From positions 1 through 21,603 of the forward strand of contig JAAUSP010000058.1 of assembly GCA_012032575.1 (NCBI GenBank): a stretch of DNA of 21,603 bases, written 5' to 3'. Below, in pieces: positions 1 through 7,038 of the stretch. Both the position numbers and the translations under genes were made by a program. The DNA comes from Anaerolineales bacterium (GTDB lineage Bacteria > Chloroflexota > Anaerolineae > 4572-78 > J111). The notes beneath the pieces were generated by a model, which had not been told where the DNA came from, searched no databases, and worked only from the letters and a program-made list of their open reading frames with translations. The first letter of the stretch is position 1. The number at the start of each line of letters is the position of its first letter.

Positions 1-976
1 TAAACCCAGCACGGCGATCAGGTGGCCCCTTTATCATCCACACTAATTTTGTTAACGCTGCCTTCGTAACGATACAGGGCCGTTTGCATCGCTTGCATGG
101 CGGCCTGGCTCTGCTCCAGGGGGGTGGTGTCGTTAAGATGCGGTAAATTAACAAACAGGATGGTAATGCGACGCAGTTCGGCCAGCCAGCCGCTTTGCCC
201 GGCGGCCAGACGGGCCAGGATCGCGCCGGGTATGTAAGCCCGCAGCGGAGTTTCCAACTCAGCCGGCAAAATGGGGGCAGGCTGCGGCGTCAGGTTAAAG
301 CCCCCTTGCACGGTTTCCAGGCGGACATAGCCTTCGCTCAAATCCTGTCCGGTCGCACAATCCCCGATTAAATCCCAGGCGGCTGGCGCGACGACGATTT
401 GCCCGGGCTGAGCACGGGCCTGGGCTTCACTGGCCTGGTAAAGAGACGGCCCGGTGACGACAAAATCCCAGCGGCCATAAACTCCCCCGACCTGAATCAG
501 GGCCATATCGCCTGCGCTTATCCCAATGCGGAGGGTTAAACGGGCCTCGTCATCAGCCTGGTAGTTTTGGAGAGCGGTCTGAATGGCCAAAGCGCAGGCG
601 GCGGCTCGCAGGGTGACCATGGGCAACATGACAACGGGGTTGTCTTTGATTTCCGGGTTATCAACCCCATTTTCTACCGGCCAGACCGCGGTGAGACCAT
701 CGCCGGCAAATTTGGCTACATCACCGCCGTAGGCAGTTATCAGATCAATCAATTGGCCAAAGTAGGTATTCAGAGCGCGGGTCAGAGTTTCCGCTCCCGC
801 CGGACCTTTCTGGGCTAACCGTTCGGTCAGGGCGGTGAAGCCGGAAATGTCGGCAAAAGGACGGTAGCAGCAAAACGTTCGGAGAAGGGGCTAATAACGG
901 GCGCAGGGGTACTGGTCAGCCGCCGGGTGATCAGGGCCGGAACATAACTCTTGAGGGTTTCGATCGAGGTAGACAT
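1..976 (-). CDS. Class III adenylate/guanylate cyclase, tandem catalytic domains, partial, two frameshifts
   Basis: The protein would make a cyclic nucleotide from ATP or GTP. The start is taken as the ATG at 974-976 (MSTSIETLKSYVP). The first catalytic domain begins RFAATVLFADISGF, with the metal-binding Asp of FADISGF, and continues to KFAGDGLTAVW with the second metal Asp. A second cyclase-like domain begins at RRITILFVNLP and is cut by the window edge. The reading frame is broken twice: FAATVL continues as FADISGF only if one T is added to the run at 855-858, and DDKGAT continues as LIAVLGL only if one C is added near 20-22. Family members of this layout usually carry an ATPase and repeat region after the cyclases, which would lie outside the window. 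The gene follows the reductase at 1075 on the same strand. The domain call is secure; intactness is not. Confidence 0.8.
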
Positions 977-1074
977 GTCAATCTCCGCCGGCATCACCCG
1001 CTCGACCAATAAATTTTGAAGCGCTACTCACATTTTAACACGGACTGGCTTTTTAAACAATAGGGTTAGCTAAT

Positions 1075-2282
1075 TCACCCGGCAAAGACCCGGCGCAGCA
1101 CCCGCTGGACGGTAATATTTTCCAGGGTGTTTTGTTCGCCAAAAGCAATGCGGATGAGGGTCATTTTGAGGTCGGGGCGGCGGGCGGCCAGGCGGACCAT
1201 GAGGTTGATGAGTAGGGGATTGACAAACAGATTGCGGGTCAAACTGCACACCCGGAACAGGCGTTGAAAACGACGCCGCAGCAGGCGGTCATATTCAGCC
1301 AGGTGCGGCAGCGACAGATCACCACTGGCGAAGAGGCGCAGTAAATGTTCGGCAGCCACCTTGCCGGACTCAAGGGCATAATCTATGCCCTCGCCGGTGA
1401 GGGGATTGACCAGCCCGGCGCCTCGCCTACCAGCAAGGTCCGCTCGGCGTATGTCGGCGCGGTCAGAAAATCCATCCGCAGCGGATACCCTTTGACCGGC
1501 CCTACCCGGCGCGCTCCGGCTAACAGCTCTTGTAATCGCGGAGTCTGGATGAAGCTGTCAAAAGCCTGGCGGGTGTTGCGCGACATCCAGCGTCCGGCCC
1601 AGCCCCAGGGGAAGATACCCGCGCCGATATTGGCCGCGCCATGGGGCAGTGGAAAAACCCAGCCGTAGCCGGGCAGCGGCACTCCGGCAAAACTCAACTG
1701 CATAGTGTCGGTTAAGCCTTGGACTTCCTCAAAATAGGCCCTGGCTGCCAGGGCCACGCTTGGCATTTTTTTAAGCAGGCCCATTTGCTGCAACAGCGGT
1801 ACGCCGGCTCCGGTTGCTACAATGGCCGCCTTTGCCCGGGCCGAAAATTCGCCGCCGGGACGTTTGCCGCTGATGAGCACTTCTTTGCCGTTAGCCGCCA
1901 CCTCGTTGACGCGGACCTGGCTCTGAAATTGCGCCCCATGCGCGATGGCGTGGCTGCGGAGGGTATCATCCAGGGTGAGGCGGGGCACAACAAGGGTGTA
2001 ACCGGGCCGGCCGTTTTTGCCGGGGAAAGGGGCTTCGACGGTTTGGCCGGTGGCCGAAGCAATCTCCACCCGGTTGAGACGGCTGCCGAGCGGCAGCAGT
2101 TCGCTCAGCAGCCCCATATCTTCCAATATAGTGAGGGCGCGGGGAGTCAGGCCATCACCACAGGTTTTGTCACGGGGAAAGTCGGCCTTGTCGAGCAGCA
2201 GCACATCCAGCCCTTGTTTGGCCAGATAATATCCCGCCGCTGCACCCCCCGGCCCCGCTCCGACAATAACAACATCGTGCAT
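1075..2282 (-). CDS. Geranylgeranyl reductase family FAD-dependent oxidoreductase, frameshifted
   Basis: Flavoprotein of the geranylgeranyl-reductase family, which reduces isoprenoid double bonds or acts in related quinone and lipid chemistry; the substrate cannot be read from sequence. The N-terminus shows the FAD dinucleotide fold, VVIVGAGPGGAAAGYYLA, then DKADFPRDKTCGDGL, the family's conserved P-R-D-K-x-C-G-D-G stretch, and later the ATGAG nucleotide motif. The second FAD motif should read LLVGEAAGLVNPLTGEGIDY, but one base is missing at 1418-1422, so the frame ends early at 1383 and the C-terminal part (VAAEHLLRLF to RRVFAG) is read in another frame from 1359 to 1075. Adding one base gives about 402 residues, the normal family length. 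The start is the ATG at 2280-2282, preceded by GGGAGG; an ATG at 2303 is also in frame. A good promoter and a long leader hairpin lie upstream. Confidence 0.85.
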
Positions 2283-2338
2283 AGTTCCAATCACCCTCCC
2301 CATTTTGGCACTTTTGGAATTCAAGGAGTCAGAGGTAA

Positions 2339-2384
2339 CGTGATGCGTGATGCGTGATGATCTAATCACGCATCACGCATCACG
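2339..2384. repeat. Hairpin with heptamer-repeat arms (locus A), GGR leader
   Basis: Perfect inverted repeat with 20-base arms (2339-2358 and 2365-2384) and a 6-base loop. Each arm is almost three tandem copies of the 7-mer CGTGATG. It lies between the promoter at 2427-2455 and the start codon at 2282, so the minus-strand transcript of the reductase would carry it in its 5' leader. There is no U-run after the stem, so it is not a standard terminator. Confidence 0.9.
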
Positions 2385-2416
2385 CTCAAACCCTACGAAC
2401 TCCTGAAGTCCCCCAT

Positions 2417-2470
2417 TTTTTCAGGCAATATACCTCTGTGCTGAAAAGCCGTCAATTTTTCAGGCAATAT
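2417..2470. repeat. Direct repeat flanking the GGR promoter
   Basis: The 15-mer TTTTTCAGGCAATAT occurs twice, at 2417-2431 and 2456-2470, 39 bases start to start. One copy overlaps the -10 box of the predicted minus-strand promoter and the other lies just upstream of its -35 box. The spacing relative to the promoter suggests paired regulator sites, or simply a local duplication. Confidence 0.7.
2427..2455 (-). promoter_or_regulatory. Predicted sigma-70 promoter for the GGR gene
   Basis: On the minus strand TTGACG (2455-2450) is followed after exactly 17 bases by TATATT (2432-2427). Both boxes differ from consensus by one base. Transcription would start near 2420, giving a leader of about 140 bases that contains hairpin A. 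Confidence 0.65.
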
Positions 2471-2471
2471 T

Positions 2472-2506
2472 AAAAGGAGCCGCATCGGGGGATGCTGGCT
2501 CCTTTT
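2472..2506 (-). terminator. Rho-independent terminator after fumC (bidirectional in form)
   Basis: The arms AAAAGGAGCC and GGCTCCTTTT enclose an inner GCATC/GATGC pairing around a short G-rich loop, with T-runs on both sides. It lies 68 bases past the fumarase stop codon on the minus strand and separates that gene from the promoter of the reductase. Confidence 0.8.
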
Positions 2507-2529
2507 GTAGATAGTGCAGTCTAACCCAC

Positions 2530-2546
2530 GCGGGTCGCGGACCCGC
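2530..2546. repeat. Short GC-rich inverted repeat
   Basis: GCGGGTC and GACCCGC, 7 bp each, with a 3-base GCG loop, lying between the fumarase stop and the terminator. It has no U-run. It may stabilise the 3' end of the mRNA. Confidence 0.5.
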
Positions 2547-2573
2547 TATGAGCTTTAAATTGGATTTTGAAAT

Positions 2574-3965
2574 TTATTCCGGCCCGATCATTTTTTCAGG
2601 GCGGACGACCTCATCAAATTTTTCGGCGGTCAGCAGGCCGAGTTCAACCACTACTTCGCGCAGGGTTTTGTTTTCGGCGTGGGCTTTTTTGGCTACTTTG
2701 GCCGCGTTGTCGTAGCCGATGTGGGGGTTGAGCGCCGTAACCAGCATAAGCGAGGTGTTGAGGTAGCCTTGAATGACGGTGTTATTGGCTTCGATACCGA
2801 TGGCGCAGTGCTCGTTGAACGACTCGCAGGCGTCGGCCAGCAGGCGAACGGAATTGAGCAGGTTGAAGATCATCACCGGCTTGAAGACGTTCAATTCAAA
2901 GTTGCCCGACATCCCACCAATATTAACGGCGGCGTCGTTGCCCATCACCTGGGCGCAGACCATCGTCATGGCTTCGGATTGGGTCGGGTTGACCTTGCCC
3001 GGCATGATCGAACTGCCGGGTTCGTTTTCGGGGATAATCAATTCGCCAATGCCGCAGCGGGGGCCGGAGGCCAGCCAGCGGACATCGTTGGCGATTTTGT
3101 TCAGCGAGGCGGCCAGAGTTTTCATGGCTCCGCTGGCAAAGACAACCGCATCGTGGCCGGCCAGGGACTCGAATTTGTTGGGGGCGGTGCGGAAGGGCAG
3201 GCCGGTCAGTTTGGGGCAATGTGGGCTGCCGCTTTTGACGGCAAATTCCGGGTGGGTGTTGAGGCCCGTACCAACGGCGGTGCCGCCCAGGGCCAGTTCA
3301 TACAGCCCATCCAGGGCAAACTCGATCCTTTTGAGGTCGTTATCAAGCTGCTGGACGTAGCCGGAAAATTCCTGGCCCAGGGTCAGGGGCACGGCATCCA
3401 TCAGGTGAGTTCGGCCAATTTTGATGACATCTTTGAACTCATCCGCTTTGGTGGCCAGGGTGTCGCGTAGATGTTTGACCATCGGCAGCAGGCGGCGGTT
3501 GATCTCTTCGGCGGCAGCGATATGCATGGCGGTCGGGAAGGTGTCGTTGGAAGACTGCGCTTTGTTAACATCGTCGTTGGGGTGGATCGGTTTTTTGCTG
3601 CCCATCTCCCCGCCGGCCATCTCGATGGCCCGGTTGGAGATGACTTCGTTGGAGTTCATATTGGTTTGGGTGCCGCTGCCGGTCTGCCAGATGGAGAGCG
3701 GAAAATGCTCATCCAGCTTGCCTTCGATGACTTCGTCGGCGGCGCGAACGATCAGGTCGGCTTTTTCGGCAAAGGCCGGGTACAGCTCTTTATTGGTCAG
3801 GGCGGCCGCTTTTTTGAGAATGCCCAGCGCCCGGATCATTTCGCGGGGGAAGCGGTCGTGCCCAATTTTAAAGTGGATCAGCGAGCGGGCGGTTTGAGCG
3901 CCATAATATTTATGGGTAGGCACTTCAATTTTGCCCATCGTATCGGTTTCAATTCGGTATTCCAT
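2574..3965 (-). CDS. fumC: Class II fumarate hydratase
   Basis: Reversible hydration of fumarate to L-malate in the TCA cycle, iron-independent type, cytoplasmic homotetramer. The 463 residues match the usual length of the family. Visible landmarks are [10 protein letters not shown] at 95-104, GRTHLMDA at 184-191 with the conserved active-site His, [13 protein letters not shown] near 261-273, and the superfamily signature [10 protein letters not shown] at 317-326 on the mobile catalytic loop. The signature with PGKVNPTQ favours fumarase over aspartase, argininosuccinate lyase or adenylosuccinate lyase. The start ATG is preceded by GGAGG at ideal spacing. The gene is intact, has its own terminator downstream, and is not obviously in an operon. 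No convincing promoter could be picked in the upstream spacer. Confidence 0.97.
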   Translation of the reverse strand: MEYRIETDTMGKIEVPTHKYYGAQTARSLIHFKIGHDRFPREMIRALGILKKAAALTNKELYPAFAEKADLIVRAADEVIEGKLDEHFPLSIWQTGSGTQTNMNSNEVISNRAIEMAGGEMGSKKPIHPNDDVNKAQSSNDTFPTAMHIAAAEEINRRLLPMVKHLRDTLATKADEFKDVIKIGRTHLMDAVPLTLGQEFSGYVQQLDNDLKRIEFALDGLYELALGGTAVGTGLNTHPEFAVKSGSPHCPKLTGLPFRTAPNKFESLAGHDAVVFASGAMKTLAASLNKIANDVRWLASGPRCGIGELIIPENEPGSSIMPGKVNPTQSEAMTMVCAQVMGNDAAVNIGGMSGNFELNVFKPVMIFNLLNSVRLLADACESFNEHCAIGIEANNTVIQGYLNTSLMLVTALNPHIGYDNAAKVAKKAHAENKTLREVVVELGLLTAEKFDEVVRPEKMIGPE

Positions 3966-4173
3966 TGGTCCTCCTTATAAAGAAAGTAATCGGTAATCAG
4001 ATGACTGTAGTCAGATAAGTTCTGCTACGCTCTGTTACCCTATAAACACATTTATCGTAAGTAAAGATACACTGAGGTATTCCAGGCTAGTAGTGCTATG
4101 TGTCACTTTATCTGTGGTCAATTGTCATATTCTGGGGGAGGGGGTAGTACCAGGGAAACGATCATTTAAGATT

Positions 4174-4226
4174 CGTGTTGCGTCTTGCGTGTTTCGTAAG
4201 AGAAATCTGACGCAAGACGCAAGACG
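4174..4226. repeat. Hairpin with heptamer-repeat arms (locus B), 3' of PIG-L gene
   Basis: The 17-base arms 4174-4190 and 4210-4226 pair with a single mismatch around a 19-base loop. They consist of tandem CGTCTTG/CGTGTTG heptamers. The element starts 2 bases past the stop codon of the deacetylase, so it forms the 3' end of that transcript, but there is no U-run. The rest of the 3966-4228 spacer shows a tandem GTAATCR heptamer near 3988-4001 and nothing else identifiable. Confidence 0.85.
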
Positions 4227-4228
4227 TT

Positions 4229-4936
4229 TTAGGCTAACGCAATCAAATAAAACTCTTCACGGTTAACCGGGCGGCCATAGGCGTCTACGGTCTGGCTCCG
4301 TTCTGTGACCCGTTTTATCACTGCTTCTTTATCTTTGATCTGGCTGGCATGGCACAGAATGGCCTTGAGCTTGGTATCAAGGAAAGCGGTAATATCTACC
4401 CAGCGATTGGGCTGCAAGGAGCCGGCCAGGTAGACTTCTTTGACGGCGTGCGGCTCCAGACCATCAAACAACAGTTCGGGGTGGTACATGCGGTTGCGGG
4501 CAGCCGGGAAAACAGCATCAATGGTTACTTCGCCGGCAGCACGGTGGTCGGCGTGGTTGATATACATGCCCTGATAAAAGTAGCGGGTGGGGTCGAGGGT
4601 GATAATGGCTTCGGGTTGAAAACGGCGAATTTCGGCCACAATTCGTTTGCGTAAATTCAGGGTAGGTTGGAGTTCACCGTCCGGCTCGTCAAAAAAGATA
4701 ACCTCTTTCACCCCCAAAACAGTGGCTGCGGCCTGCTGCTCTTGCTGGCGGACAGATACCAATTTTTCCGGGGTGAAGGTTGGGTCATCGCTGCCTTTGT
4801 TGCCATTGGTCAAAATAAGATAGATAACTTTGACTCCGGCGGCGCACCATAAAGCAATCAAGCCCCCGCTAAAAAATTCGGGGTCATCGGGGTGGGCCAT
4901 GATGACCATGGCTCGGCTGGGCATAAAATCTGACAC
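4229..4936 (-). CDS. PIG-L family (LmbE-like) N-deacetylase
   Basis: Zinc-dependent deacetylase fold of the GlcNAc-PI de-N-acetylase family, acting on N-acetyl sugars or their conjugates; MshB and BshB in thiol synthesis belong here. The 235 residues show the zinc and catalytic motif AHPDD at 14-18, followed by PEFFSGG, then TNGNKGSDD at 43-51, TLDP at 113-116 and HADHRA at 128-133, which supplies the second zinc His. The GTG start at 4936 is chosen because GAGGTG sits 5 bases upstream; internal ATGs lack a ribosome site. It is downstream of the Rieske/ferredoxin operon on the same strand, with a terminator-like hairpin only 26 bases before it, so it probably depends on read-through. The substrate is unknown. 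Confidence 0.9.
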   Translation of the reverse strand: MSDFMPSRAMVIMAHPDDPEFFSGGLIALWCAAGVKVIYLILTNGNKGSDDPTFTPEKLVSVRQQEQQAAATVLGVKEVIFFDEPDGELQPTLNLRKRIVAEIRRFQPEAIITLDPTRYFYQGMYINHADHRAAGEVTIDAVFPAARNRMYHPELLFDGLEPHAVKEVYLAGSLQPNRWVDITAFLDTKLKAILCHASQIKDKEAVIKRVTERSQTVDAYGRPVNREEFYLIALA

Positions 4937-4961
4937 AGAGTCACCTCAATTCAGCAGAAAT

Positions 4962-4998
4962 AAAAAGCGGCCCGCTGAGTTAGCGTAGTCCGCTTTTT
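4962..4998 (-). terminator. Terminator or attenuator between ferredoxin and PIG-L genes
   Basis: The arms AAAAAGCGG and CCGCTTTTT are 9 bp with a 19-base interior containing GCT/AGC, and each strand ends in a T-run. It lies 31 bases after the ferredoxin stop and only 26 bases before the GTG of the deacetylase, leaving little room for a separate promoter. Confidence 0.75.
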
Positions 4999-5028
4999 GT
5001 TTAGTATTAGGCTAGGCCGGGGTAAGGG

Positions 5029-5327
5029 TTAACGCTGGCGGCGTTGTTCTTCCAAATCATAATCCCAGTAGCCGGGACCTTCGGTAAAGTAGGCGGCATT
5101 GCGGGCTGTATCAGCCTCATATTCGGCTGGAACATCTTCTTCGGGGAAAATTGCTTCCGGGGGGCACACTGGAACGCAGGCGCCACAGTCAATGCAAGTA
5201 TCGGGGTCAATCCAGAACAGCACCCCCCAAACCGGGTCTTCTTTGGGACCAGGGATGATGCAATCTACGGGGCATACTTCAACGCAGTCGCCTCGCGGGT
5301 GCAAAGTGCAGTGATTACGTGTGTCAT
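5029..5327 (-). CDS. 7Fe-type [3Fe-4S][4Fe-4S] ferredoxin, frameshifted near N-terminus
   Basis: Small electron carrier. The true start is the ATG at 5325-5327, preceded by a strong AGGAGG at 5334-5339. It reads [12 protein letters not shown] and then loses frame; adding one G in the run at 5291-5292 gives [15 protein letters not shown] in continuous frame and a 99-residue protein. The cluster ligands visible are the N-terminal C-x5-C-x3-CP set and the second motif [12 protein letters not shown], followed by the [11 protein letters not shown] tail typical of this family. A start at the TTG near 5304 would lose the first Cys. The Rieske gene ends 35 bases upstream, so the two probably form one operon. 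Its partner enzymes are not in the window. Confidence 0.9.
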
Positions 5328-5362
5328 TAAAATCCTCCTAAGATTTTTTGATTGTGGTGGAG

Positions 5363-5674
5363 CTAATTTATTTGGATAAAAATGGAGTGACCTTCGACGT
5401 GAATTGGGTAAGTGGTAACCGCCTTAACCGCCTGGCCTCCACAATATTGTCCCGTTGTTACATCAAACTGGGCGCCGTGCCAGGGACAAATGACAATGCG
5501 ACCAAAAAAACGTCCTTCTGCCAAAGGGCCGGCACTATGAGGACAGCGGTTGCTGATGGCATAAAATACGCCATCTACATTGAACAGCGCAATCTCAAGC
5601 CCTTTGACTTTAACCAACATACCCTTACCCGGAGGTAGTTGGTTGGTGTGGGCAACTTTAACGTACTCGCTCAT
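5363..5674 (-). CDS. Rieske [2Fe-2S] non-heme ferredoxin-like protein
   Basis: Soluble 103-residue Rieske protein, the length of ferredoxin components of oxygenase systems or of the NirD-like small subunit. The cluster motifs are complete: C44-P-H46 in NRCPHSAGPL and C63-P-W-H66 in ICPWHGAQFD, giving two Cys and two His ligands. No transmembrane anchor or signal peptide is seen, so this is not a cytochrome bc1 Rieske subunit. It is transcribed ahead of the ferredoxin and has a near-consensus promoter. No oxygenase or nitrite reductase large subunit is nearby, so it may be a stand-alone electron carrier. Its position between a dismutase and a ferredoxin fits a redox role, but this is inference. 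Confidence 0.92.
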   Translation of the reverse strand: MSEYVKVAHTNQLPPGKGMLVKVKGLEIALFNVDGVFYAISNRCPHSAGPLAEGRFFGRIVICPWHGAQFDVTTGQYCGGQAVKAVTTYPIHVEGHSIFIQIN

Positions 5675-5702
5675 TGTTGTTGAGTACAGATTTCACAAGG
5701 CC

Positions 5703-5731
5703 ATTTTAGTCCTGTCGCCAAAAATTGTCAA
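5703..5731 (-). promoter_or_regulatory. Predicted promoter of the Rieske-ferredoxin operon
   Basis: On the minus strand TTGACA (5731-5726), a perfect -35 box, is followed after 17 bases by TAAAAT (5708-5703). Transcription would start near 5696, about 20 bases before the ATG at 5674. Confidence 0.75.
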
Positions 5732-5770
5732 CAGCATGTAAGTCTATTTTTAACCGGGGTTATAATTCTA

Positions 5771-5808
5771 AAAAATATAGCCGGGTCAATTTGACCCGGC
5801 TATTTTTT
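5771..5808 (-). terminator. Rho-independent terminator of the superoxide dismutase gene
   Basis: A perfect 13-bp stem, ATAGCCGGGTCAA with TTGACCCGGCTAT, is flanked by an A-run on one side and a T-run on the other. It starts about 20 bases after the dismutase stop codon and insulates it from the Rieske promoter. Confidence 0.88.
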
Positions 5809-5822
5809 ATTTTGCGAACAGA

Positions 5823-6449
5823 CTATTTAGCCGCAGCGTAGTTCTGGGCCACTTGATCCCAGTTGACCACACTCCACCAGGCGGCGATATAATCGGGCCG
5901 GCGGTTTTGATAATTGAGATAGTAGGCGTGTTCCCACACATCAATGCCCAGAATCGGCGTGCCTTCGCAGCCGGCGATGGCCTTACCCATCAGCGGATTA
6001 TCTTGATTAGCCGTCGAGACGATTTCGAGTTTGCCGCCGTTGACCACCAGCCAGGCCCAACCGCTGCCAAAGCGGCCCACCCCGGCTTTAGCAAACTGCT
6101 CTTTGAAGCTGGTAAAAGAGCCAAAGGTGGAACTGATGGCCGCGCCCAAATCGCCGCCCGGCTCACCGCCGCCGCTGGCGCTCATGAGCTGCCAGAACAT
6201 CGAGTGATTGAGGTGCCCACCGCCGTTATTGCGGACCGCCGGACGAATGTTTTCGGGTACGGCGCTCAAATCTTTGATCAAATCTTCGATGCTTTTGCTT
6301 TGCAGGTCGGCCTGGCCTTCCAGGGCCGCATTTAAATTGTTGACATAAGCCTGATGATGCTTGCCGTGATGGATCTCCATCGTCCGAGCATCAATGTGCG
6401 GTTCCAGGACATTATGAGCATAGGGCAGGGCAGGTAATTCAAAAGCCAT
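5823..6449 (-). CDS. sodA: Fe/Mn-family superoxide dismutase, Mn type
   Basis: Converts superoxide to oxygen and hydrogen peroxide in the cytoplasm. The 208 residues are full length. Metal ligands can be placed: H27 in [10 protein letters not shown]82 in [11 protein letters not shown], and D170 and H174 in DVWEHAYY. The outer-sphere Gln lies in the C-terminal domain (Q149 in ANQDNPL) while Gly occupies the N-terminal position, the pattern of Mn-type rather than Fe-type enzymes; cambialistic activity cannot be excluded. The ATG at 6449 has AAGGAG 10 bases upstream. The gene is monocistronic with a strong terminator. It suggests aerobic or oxygen-exposed growth. Confidence 0.96.
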   Translation of the reverse strand: MAFELPALPYAHNVLEPHIDARTMEIHHGKHHQAYVNNLNAALEGQADLQSKSIEDLIKDLSAVPENIRPAVRNNGGGHLNHSMFWQLMSASGGGEPGGDLGAAISSTFGSFTSFKEQFAKAGVGRFGSGWAWLVVNGGKLEIVSTANQDNPLMGKAIAGCEGTPILGIDVWEHAYYLNYQNRRPDYIAAWWSVVNWDQVAQNYAAAK

Positions 6450-6556
6450 AGCTAAAACTCTCCTTATGATAATAAAAATGTTTTTAAATCAGAACTAACG
6501 CAATTGAGGTATAGATTTAGACGACTGACCGGAGCGCCCGAAGGCTTTATCTTGAG

Positions 6557-6580
6557 AACCCCTAATAATTGTCAGGGGTT
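6557..6580. repeat. Small inverted repeat in the divergent spacer
   Basis: AACCCCT at 6557-6563 pairs with AGGGGTT at 6574-6580 around a 10-base AT-rich loop. It lies between the dismutase (minus) and the zinc-ribbon operon (plus), whose starts are 301 bases apart. The rest of that spacer holds the plus-strand promoter and hairpin C. Confidence 0.5.
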
Positions 6581-6639
6581 AAGGAATTGCTATTATAGAC
6601 ACCGCCTGGGGGCTTGTCAAAATTGCGCCTTAAAATCAA

Positions 6640-6668
6640 TTGACGAGTTGGAACGGGTGCGGTACAAT
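6640..6668 (+). promoter_or_regulatory. Predicted promoter of the zinc-ribbon / PncC-nucleotidyltransferase operon
   Basis: TTGACG at 6640-6645, a 17-base spacer, and TACAAT at 6663-6668; each box is one base from consensus. Transcription would start near 6675, placing hairpin C (6690-6731) wholly inside the 5' leader. Confidence 0.75.
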
Positions 6669-6689
6669 GCAGTTTCAAGAAAACGTGCT

Positions 6690-6731
6690 GCGTGTTGCGT
6701 CTTCCGTTTTATTACGGAAGACGCAACACGC
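6690..6731 (+). repeat. Leader hairpin with heptamer-like arms (locus C)
   Basis: Perfect 18-bp stem (6690-6707 with 6714-6731) around the loop TTTATT. The arms combine CGTGTTG and CGTCTTC heptamers, closely related to the word at locus B. The element sits between the promoter and the GGAGG ribosome site at 6741-6745, only 9 bases away, so folding should influence translation start or mRNA stability. Confidence 0.9.
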
Positions 6732-6750
6732 ATTATTTTTGGAGGTACCT

Positions 6751-7038
6751 TTGATTAACCATACCTGTTTCAAATGCAAGCGTCGCTTTGAACTGGACCC
6801 GGTTTTTGTGGGCTTTGAGTTAGGCAAATTGAAAAAGCAGAACCCTAACTATTATCAGGCCATCTGTCCGGCTTGCCGGGCCATCAACAAGGTTTCAATC
6901 ACCCAGATGCAGGCTGATCTGGACGGCGTGACGGAAGAGGTTAAAACTATGCTGGCCGAGCACGAGGAAAACCTGGCCAAGGCTAAGGCCGAGCAGCAGG
7001 CTAAAAACAGGGAAAAGGCCAAAGCTGAAAAAAAGTAA
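6751..7038 (+). CDS. Small zinc-ribbon protein with charged coiled-coil tail
   Basis: A 95-residue protein not assigned to a named family. It starts at TTG 6751, chosen because GGAGG lies 5 bases upstream; longer versions would run through hairpin C. The N-terminal half has two CxxC knuckles, C6-x2-C9 (TCFKCKRRF) and C39-x2-C42 (ICPACRAIN), consistent with a structural zinc site. The C-terminal third is a highly charged Ala/Lys/Glu helix (residues 65-95), probably coiled coil. The stop codon is directly followed by the ATG of the next gene, so the two are translationally coupled. The function is unknown; nucleic-acid or ribosome binding would fit but is not shown. Confidence 0.8.
   Translation: MINHTCFKCKRRFELDPVFVGFELGKLKKQNPNYYQAICPACRAINKVSITQMQADLDGVTEEVKTMLAEHEENLAKAKAEQQAKNREKAKAEKK

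Noticed and set aside
2679..3470. Plus-strand frames opposite fumarase
   Set aside because: The fumarase frame carries the full signature over 463 residues; the opposite frames are low-complexity shadows.
5363..5674. Rieske subunit of a cytochrome bc complex
   Set aside because: No membrane anchor or signal peptide, a length of 103 residues, and no cytochrome b gene nearby.
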